Origin: an uncultured Acidimicrobiales bacterium
Lineage (GTDB): Bacteria > Actinomycetota > Acidimicrobiia > Acidimicrobiales > SZUA-35
Assembly: GCA_937976305.1 (NCBI GenBank)
Contig: CALJSB010000040.1
Location: forward strand, 1-64,000
Length of the DNA: 64,000 nt
Direction: 5' to 3'
Under the pieces are notes generated by a model, which was not told where the DNA came from, searched no databases, and worked only from the letters and a program-made list of their open reading frames with translations. Made by a program: the position numbers and the translations under genes. Positions 58,946 to 64,000 of the stretch are shown one piece after another. Within the stretch, counting starts at the first letter, position 1; every line of letters starts with the position of its first letter.

Positions 58946-59764
58946 TCAGCCAGCAGCGCTGGCTTGGTGGTTGTCACTCTCGTATCGGCCGCGAAGGTCG
59001 TTCCATCGAATCACGGCGAGGTCTCGGATGAACTCGACAGCGACTTTGGCGGCGTCGACCTTCGAGCCAGGGGCGTCGATCCATGTCACGGGAACCTCCG
59101 CCGTGGATAGCCCGAACTTGCCGGCGAGATAGAGGATCTCCAGATCGAAGGAGAACTCGTCAACCAGTTGGCGACGGAAGAGCAGGTCTGCCGCGTCGGC
59201 GGTGAACAGCTTGAAGCCACACTGGGTGTCGGCCACAGGGATTCGGAACAGGCCACGCACGATGAACCCCAACCCGGAGCTGAAGATCTTGCGGCTGAGC
59301 GACTTGTTCGCAACTTCTGCCCCCGCTGCAGCTCGTGATCCAACGACCACGTCGTGACCAGCGTTGATCTGGTCGACGAGAGATTCGATCTGTTCGATGG
59401 GCGTCGATTGATCGGCATCGGCGAAGAGAATGAGTTCGCCGCTGGCGGCCAGCATTCCCCGGCGCACAGCGCTGCCCTTGCCACCGTTCTTCTCGGCAAC
59501 GAGCAGAGTGAGATTCACGAGGTCGAGATCGTCGACGAGCTCGACGGTTGTGTCGGTGCTGCCATCGTCCGCAACGATGAGTTCCCACGGCTCGCCCAGT
59601 GAGCTCATGTGGGTGGCAATAGCTCCGATGGTCGGGACAATGCGCCACTCTTCGTTGTAGGCCGGGATGACCACCGAGTAGCGGGGCCGGCTTTCAATTG
59701 GTGTCGTCGACCAGGCCCGATAGGCGTCGAGCTTTGAGCTGTTGAGTGTGCTGAGTTCTGTCAT
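58946..59764 (-). CDS. Family 2 glycosyltransferase (dolichyl-phosphate glucosyltransferase-like)
   Basis: A 272-residue GT2: YSVVIPAYNEEWRI, IVADDGSTDTT, LILFADADQSTPIEQIE with the DxD-type metal site, and GSRAAAG. The RIPVADTQCGFKLF segment is the mark of ALG5/dolichyl-P-glucosyltransferase-type enzymes. It likely charges polyprenyl phosphate with a sugar for surface glycans. It overlaps the flippase stop by an ATGA, forming a glycan triad with the genes at 59761 and 61146. It has no membrane helix. Confidence 0.87.
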   Translation of the reverse strand: MTELSTLNSSKLDAYRAWSTTPIESRPRYSVVIPAYNEEWRIVPTIGAIATHMSSLGEPWELIVADDGSTDTTVELVDDLDLVNLTLLVAEKNGGKGSAVRRGMLAASGELILFADADQSTPIEQIESLVDQINAGHDVVVGSRAAAGAEVANKSLSRKIFSSGLGFIVRGLFRIPVADTQCGFKLFTADAADLLFRRQLVDEFSFDLEILYLAGKFGLSTAEVPVTWIDAPGSKVDAAKVAVEFIRDLAVIRWNDLRGRYESDNHQASAAG

Positions 59765-61143
59765 GCGCTGACCTTGCTCTGGGGCGATGTTGATGACGTG
59801 GGCTTCTTCAGCCCGAAGACGTGGCTTGCGGCGACGGCGATCAGGAGCACGGCCATGGCGGTGACCTGGGCGGAGATCAGTGAGTCGATGCTCGATCGAC
59901 CGACGAAGAGAAATGTGGTCTGCACAATGGCGCCACCGACGAGCACGATCGACTCACGCCGTCGCCCCATCGACAGATGGTGGCTCACAATCAGGTTGGC
60001 CATGGCAAACATCGACGTTGCGAAGGCGTACCAAGCGAGTGGGTTCGACACGTCGGCATACTCCGGGCCGAACACGCGGCCAAGAACGGCTCCGCCCAAG
60101 AACCGTGCGCCGACGACGAAGGCCACACCCATCAGAGCCACAACCCCGAGCCCGGCATACAGCAGATGGTCTGTTTCTTCGCCCATCTCGTCACGCTGCG
60201 CGGCTGCAGGGAAGAGGGTGGTTGCGACGGACCACGAGAGGAAGAACACGGCGCGTCCAACGAGTGCGATGGCGGCGTAGACGCCGGCTGTCTCGGGGTC
60301 CAAGAAGCGCTTTGCGATCAGCACGTCGCCGTTGTTGATGACGATCTGGCCGAAGAGAAGCACAGCCACAGGGCTGGCATAGCTCACGACTGCGGCAACC
60401 GCGCTCCGACTCATTTGCGTGCCACGGGACTGATCGGTGAGCAGGCGAACGTGGATCCATACGGCAATGAAGGAGACGGTCAGGCCGATCGTTGCGCCCT
60501 CGACCCCGAAACCGGCAGCGACGAGGGAAACGCCGACGATGACTCTCACGAGCATCTCGACAACGAAGGTTGCAGCCAGCGGCGTGAACGTGAGCTGGCC
60601 TTGCAGGACGCCACGGCCGACAGCTTGAACAAGGTAGAAGGGCATGCCGAGCCCGAGGATGACAAACGGCCATGCTGACGCTGAGTTGAAGAACTCCCGC
60701 CAGAAGTCGGCGCCGACAACAAGGACGGCTGCGGTGATGACACCGGCAACCGCGGCTCGGCGTTCGAGCCAGCGAGCGAGGGCGATGGTCTGATCTGGCT
60801 CGCCAGCCACGGCGTGGATTCCAGCGAATCGGGCCGCCATCAGCTGCAGCGCGATGGCGATCGCGGTAACGAGCAGCATGATTGTCACCATGAGATTCGC
60901 ATCGGCGAACTCTGGCGGCGTCAGCCAACGACCCAGGAAGACATTGAGCAGGTAGTTGCCAGCGTTGGCAATGATCATTGCAATGCCGAGAACTGCGCCG
61001 CCGGTCGCGAGTTGCTTCCCGTCAATTGCTGAGGCGGAAGCGTTGGTCTCTGAACTCTGCTGCGCCGAGTGTTCCTGGGCGCGCTCCGATGCACCGTCGC
61101 TTTGCTTTGAGGATGCGTCCTCGCGAACGGCCGGAGCGGGCAT
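59761..61143 (-). CDS. Wzx-like polysaccharide flippase (MOP superfamily)
   Basis: A 460-residue protein with 12-14 membrane helices beyond a polar Ser/Ala/Glu-rich start (1-40). GGAVLGIAMIIANAGNYLLN and LVTAIAIALQLMAARFAG lie in the first helices, and LLFGQIVINNGDVLIAKRFL mid-protein is typical of oligosaccharide flippases. It presumably moves lipid-linked sugars across the membrane for assembly. It starts 2 nt after the GT4 stop and overlaps the GT2 start. Confidence 0.87.
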   Translation of the reverse strand: MPAPAVREDASSKQSDGASERAQEHSAQQSSETNASASAIDGKQLATGGAVLGIAMIIANAGNYLLNVFLGRWLTPPEFADANLMVTIMLLVTAIAIALQLMAARFAGIHAVAGEPDQTIALARWLERRAAVAGVITAAVLVVGADFWREFFNSASAWPFVILGLGMPFYLVQAVGRGVLQGQLTFTPLAATFVVEMLVRVIVGVSLVAAGFGVEGATIGLTVSFIAVWIHVRLLTDQSRGTQMSRSAVAAVVSYASPVAVLLFGQIVINNGDVLIAKRFLDPETAGVYAAIALVGRAVFFLSWSVATTLFPAAAQRDEMGEETDHLLYAGLGVVALMGVAFVVGARFLGGAVLGRVFGPEYADVSNPLAWYAFATSMFAMANLIVSHHLSMGRRRESIVLVGGAIVQTTFLFVGRSSIDSLISAQVTAMAVLLIAVAASHVFGLKKPTSSTSPQSKVSA

Positions 61144-61145
61144 TG

Positions 61146-62384
61146 TCAGTCGGCCTTACCGAGGTTGCCCAGATGTAGGAGATGCCAGTCGACTACCTCG
61201 GCCATCGGAATTCCGGTCGCGGCCAGGTAGTTCCGCTCTCCGTGTTCGGCGTTGAGACCTGGGTCGTCCAGGAGCTTGGCGAGAGCATCAGCAAGGCTGT
61301 CCGCATCGCCTGGCTCGAAGTACTGGCCGATGAAGCCTTCCTCTTCGATCACTTCAACGAAGTCACCAATGGCAGGCAGGACGGCACTACGACCGTACGA
61401 ACCCGCTTGATGCAAGACCCCCGAGCTGCCGGTCGTTGAGGTATACGGGAACGCAGTGACGGCTGAGCCCATGAACAGGTCCGGCACGTCCTCTTCGGCG
61501 ACGTAGCCAGTGAAGACAACGTTGTCCATGTCGCGGCAGGATCGTGCGACTCCCTCGAGGTATCCCACCGAGTTCGGGCTGTCGGTGCCAGCAATCACCA
61601 ACTCGAGATCGTCATAGCCGCGAGTGACGAGCTTGCGTACTGCGTCAACGAGGACATCAACGGTCTTGTAGGTACCCCACTTGCCGAACGCAAGGATCTT
61701 TCTCGGGCCATCCTCTGGGGGTCCGAACGATGGCTCTTCGATCTCTTCGAAGCTGCCGTGAGGAGCGAGGATCACGTTGTCGGCGCCATAGCTGTCGCGA
61801 AGCAACTCGACGTAGCGGGGAATGGTGAGCGCAACGTAGTCGGCGCGAAGAATCGCTCGCGTCAGCAGCCGACCAGCGCTGTTCATTACCCACGCTGCAG
61901 CCTTCGAATCGGCGAAGCCGGCGTCTTGCATATCGACGTTGTCGGCGAGGTTGTGCAGAATCACACCAGTTGGAACGCCGGCGGCTCGAAGCATCGCGGG
62001 GATGAGGAGACCGAGCCCACCAGGCACTCGCTGATCGCCGAAGGTTGCAAACTGGAGGTTGACGAGAACGGCGTCGACGTTGGCCTTCTTCACTGCCCGA
62101 ATGAGCCGAATCGGGTTCGTCACATCGTTGAACTTCCACGACACGACGGCCTGCACCTTGTCGGCATTGGTTTCGGGCTCGACCGGTTGCCCAGCGTCGG
62201 TGTCGTCAGCAAAAACGACGATCGATTCGACGTCGTCGTTGGCCGCGAGATGGTTCACGAGGTGAAATCCAAACTCGTTGAGGCTGTTGCGACCGGGAGG
62301 AAACGCGGTGATGACTCCCACTCGATGGACGGTCGTCCACGTGTCGCTGTGTTGTTGGCTTTGGTGACTACTGGGCTCTGGCAT
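61146..62384 (-). CDS. Family 4 glycosyltransferase
   Basis: A 412-residue GT-B glycosyltransferase. The N-terminal Rossmann part opens with VGVITAFPPGRNSLNEFG. The C-terminal part has KILAFGKWGTYKTVDVLVDAV, ELVIAGTDSP, and the nucleotide-sugar segment VFTGYVAEEDVPDLFMGS followed by SSGVLHQAGSYGR with the usual Glu-like region. Start ATG 62384 with AGGAG 9 nt upstream; the upstream frame is not used. It stands first in the glycan triad, just downstream of the histidine kinase. Confidence 0.88.
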   Translation of the reverse strand: MPEPSSHQSQQHSDTWTTVHRVGVITAFPPGRNSLNEFGFHLVNHLAANDDVESIVVFADDTDAGQPVEPETNADKVQAVVSWKFNDVTNPIRLIRAVKKANVDAVLVNLQFATFGDQRVPGGLGLLIPAMLRAAGVPTGVILHNLADNVDMQDAGFADSKAAAWVMNSAGRLLTRAILRADYVALTIPRYVELLRDSYGADNVILAPHGSFEEIEEPSFGPPEDGPRKILAFGKWGTYKTVDVLVDAVRKLVTRGYDDLELVIAGTDSPNSVGYLEGVARSCRDMDNVVFTGYVAEEDVPDLFMGSAVTAFPYTSTTGSSGVLHQAGSYGRSAVLPAIGDFVEVIEEEGFIGQYFEPGDADSLADALAKLLDDPGLNAEHGERNYLAATGIPMAEVVDWHLLHLGNLGKAD

Positions 62385-62431
62385 GTTGCTACTCCTGCGT
62401 ATGTAATCGGCAGCTGTTGCTAGATGCTTGA

Positions 62432-63367
62432 TCATTCGTCGGGCCACGAGAGCGCAGTGACGGTCAACGTCGCGGTGGTGTACGAGGTGCCGTCGCTTTC
62501 GAGTCGAAGGTTCCCCCCGAGGGCTGCTGCGATTCGCCGGCAGAGCCCGAGACCAAGGCCGAGACCTTGTTGTGCCCGCGCGGTGGTGTCGTCCAGCATC
62601 GAAAAGTCGTCGAATAGTGAATCGATGTGGTCCGAGTCGATTCCCGGCCCGGTGTCGCGCACCTCAATCGTCAGCTTGTCGTCGGCGAGACGAAGCACGA
62701 CATGGACGGCGCCAGCCGAGCTGTGGGCCAAGACGTTGTCGAGCAGTTCGTCGACGATTTGGCCGATTCGCCCTTGGTCGATCTCGAGAACGTGTCCTCC
62801 GAGAGAGGAGTCGACAGTGAGCAGTTGACCGTTCTTGAGCAGTGGCCGTGCCCATCGTTCGCGGATTGACTCCCCGACTTGTCGACCGGGCACCGGCCGG
62901 TAGACCGGTTCGAGCTTGCCCGTCTCGAGTTCAACGAGGTCGAGCAAGCGAGCGAGCAGTTGATGTAGTCGTTCGGCCGACTCCCGAGCGGTGTCGAGGT
63001 AGGTGAGTGGCCGGTCTTCGTGAAGGTGTGGCCCGAGGAGCTCGAGCATGCCGAGGATGCCGTTGAGCGGCGTGCGCATCTCGTGGCTGAGCGTGGCCAA
63101 GAACCGTTCGCGGGCCGACGACGCAACACGAAGTTGGTCCAAGGTGTTTTCAAGGTCTGCTGTGCGCTCGCTGACTCGGGCATCCAGCATCTGGTTCGTG
63201 AGCCAGAGTTCTCGCATGCCGCGCTCGGCGATCTCTTCGGCATCGCGTCTGGCCTTGCGTTCTCGATCAAGGCGTCGTTGGAGGCGCGCGATGTCGACCT
63301 CAGCCTGCTGCGCTGAGTCCTCTCGTCTGCCAGTTCCAGCCGAGGCTGGATCGATCCCGGTGGCCAT
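62432..63367 (-). CDS. Soluble sensor histidine kinase
   Basis: A 311-residue kinase with no membrane helix. A coiled coil (about 18-85) leads to the HisKA box with His95 in SHEMRTPLNGILGML, then the GHKL ATPase: N box IVDELLDNVLAHS, G1 RDTGPGIDSD, and G2 GLGLGLGLCRRIAAALGG. It lacks any sensor domain of its own. Encoded 8 nt after the H-NOX stop, it is the expected signalling partner of that gas sensor. A receiver protein lies at 56110. A hybrid or PAS domain is absent. Confidence 0.92.
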   Translation of the reverse strand: MATGIDPASAGTGRREDSAQQAEVDIARLQRRLDRERKARRDAEEIAERGMRELWLTNQMLDARVSERTADLENTLDQLRVASSARERFLATLSHEMRTPLNGILGMLELLGPHLHEDRPLTYLDTARESAERLHQLLARLLDLVELETGKLEPVYRPVPGRQVGESIRERWARPLLKNGQLLTVDSSLGGHVLEIDQGRIGQIVDELLDNVLAHSSAGAVHVVLRLADDKLTIEVRDTGPGIDSDHIDSLFDDFSMLDDTTARAQQGLGLGLGLCRRIAAALGGNLRLESDGTSYTTATLTVTALSWPDE

Positions 63368-63375
63368 GTCTGCTG

Positions 63376-63927
63376 TCAGGAGCCGGTCGGCGCCAGACGA
63401 GTTGCTTTGACGTCGAAGACGGTGACGGCTTCACCGTGGCCGCTCACGACTGTCACTTCGACATGTTCATTGAAACGGTCTCCGGCGCCCAGAATGAGTC
63501 CTTCGGCCAGGGCCCCCAGCCGCCGTTCGGAGCGGTAGGTGACTCTCAGCACGTTGTCTGGACGGTCTTCGAAGTCAAAGGCAGGCGGGCGGGCATCGGG
63601 GTGAAGCTTGAGTACCTCGGGATGGATAATGTCGTTCACCTGGCGCAGGAAATCGTGGGTGCTGTCGGCGTCGGCGATGAGTTCTGGGTAACGCCCTGCA
63701 AGGTGCGGGAAGGCATGTCTGCCGAGCACCCTCACGAGCTCGTCGGGTTCGTGGCCTGTCATCGGGCAAGCGGCAGCGACGAGGGCTGAAAGGTCGGCGT
63801 CGTCGTAGTTGCCGAGCGAGGTGTAGTGGCCATCCAGTTGGGCAGCTTCGAGGAGATCGTCCCACACGTCCTCGCTGTACAAGTCGACGACGGCGTCCTC
63901 GACCGCGTTGAATATCACGCCTTTCAT
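63376..63927 (-). CDS. hnoX: H-NOX (heme-nitric oxide/oxygen binding) sensor
   Basis: A 183-residue H-NOX. The proximal heme ligand is His102 in NDIIHPEVLKLHP, with Pro115 following. The propionate-binding YxSxR reads YRSER (131-135). Position 140, a Tyr in oxygen-binding members, is Leu here, so a five-coordinate NO sensor is more likely than an O2 sensor. MKGVIFNAVEDAVVDLYSED is the usual start. It is the first complete gene of the cluster; in other bacteria H-NOX inhibits or activates an adjacent kinase. It overlaps a gene running in from the right by 4 nt. Confidence 0.92.
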   Translation of the reverse strand: MKGVIFNAVEDAVVDLYSEDVWDDLLEAAQLDGHYTSLGNYDDADLSALVAAACPMTGHEPDELVRVLGRHAFPHLAGRYPELIADADSTHDFLRQVNDIIHPEVLKLHPDARPPAFDFEDRPDNVLRVTYRSERRLGALAEGLILGAGDRFNEHVEVTVVSGHGEAVTVFDVKATRLAPTGS

Positions 63928-64000
63928 GGCGTCTTCCTTTCCTCGGTGTCAGGGCCGGTCGCCTCTCGTCCGGCTTCGACAGCGAGTTCTGATTGAACGG
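63924..64000 (-). CDS. C-terminal end of an unidentified gene
   Basis: The minus strand has an open frame from the window edge to TGA 63926-63924 with an ATGA overlap onto the H-NOX start. It codes for 24 residues (QSELAVEAGREATGPDTEER and a few more), hydrophilic and acidic. Nothing can be said of its function; the overlap suggests that it is the operon's upstream gene. Confidence 0.45.
   Translation of the reverse strand, partial: VQSELAVEAGREATGPDTEERKTP

Noticed and set aside
1-64000. CRISPR array or cas genes
   Set aside because: No series of regularly spaced direct repeats with unique spacers, and no Cas-like proteins, were found.

Overview
The window is high-GC actinobacterial DNA and looks like class Acidimicrobiia, of the Ilumatobacter kind. 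Three things suggest this: a membrane protein opening with the GWW-x-ATDGKWYAPE motif common in that class (6358-8640), a CAP-domain protein fused to DUF4214 repeats (17317-18357), and many GTG starts in short leaderless transcription units. At least seventeen genes on both strands have a TANNNT box (often TACGGT, TACGAT or TAGGTT) 6-8 nt before the start codon, the geometry of leaderless promoters. The lineage is inferred from protein style only. No gene-free stretch exceeds 300 bases.

Region 1 (1-4304) is an accessory, tRNA-anchored island. An intact tRNA-Arg(CCT) lies at 4232-4304 on the minus strand. The last 43 bp at its 3' end are duplicated exactly at 1466-1508, as expected for att sites of an integrated element. 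Three copies of a 109-bp repeat (ends at 25; 1543-1651; 3407-3515) separate small modules: parDE, a small protein plus nucleotidyltransferase pair, a RelB/ParE-type pair with a frameshifted toxin, a decayed luciferase-family gene, and a DUF433/DUF5615 VapBC-like pair. No integrase is visible.

Region 2 (4.4-26.5 kb) is mostly envelope and surface functions: an alpha/beta hydrolase, small membrane proteins, a large Acidimicrobiia-type surface protein, an acyltransferase-3, a two-ATPase/FtsX ABC exporter behind an ECF sigma factor and a membrane-anchored ankyrin protein, a CAP/DUF4214 protein, an amidase, an M15 peptidase, a trypsin-like protease and a Thr/Pro-rich protein. At 16542-17180 a thioredoxin-fold gene has an in-frame UGA exactly where the first redox Cys of a W-C-P-Y-C motif should be. 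It is a strong selenoprotein candidate.

Region 3 (26.5-52.9 kb) is metabolic. It holds a GH3 beta-glucosidase, an HD protein, an alkyltransferase-like protein, two adjacent sulfotransferases, XdhC, a thioesterase, CopC-CopD, gcvT-gcvP under a tandem glycine riboswitch, a cysteine-dioxygenase-type cupin, SurE, an AlaX-like editing protein, a CGNR regulator divergent from a PQ-loop transporter with a palindrome between them, a phosphotransferase/acyl-CoA synthetase pair, and a luciferase-family monooxygenase.

Region 4 (53.0-64.0 kb) is entirely on the minus strand. From 64000 downwards it runs: the end of an unknown gene, an H-NOX gas sensor, a histidine kinase, a GT4 glycosyltransferase, a Wzx-like flippase, a GT2 glycosyltransferase, STAS, a GAF-PP2C phosphatase, an RsbW-type kinase, STAS, a response regulator, a sulfurtransferase, a GNAT and a lytic transglycosylase. 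The order suggests gas sensing feeding a partner-switch cascade with surface-glycan genes embedded in it.
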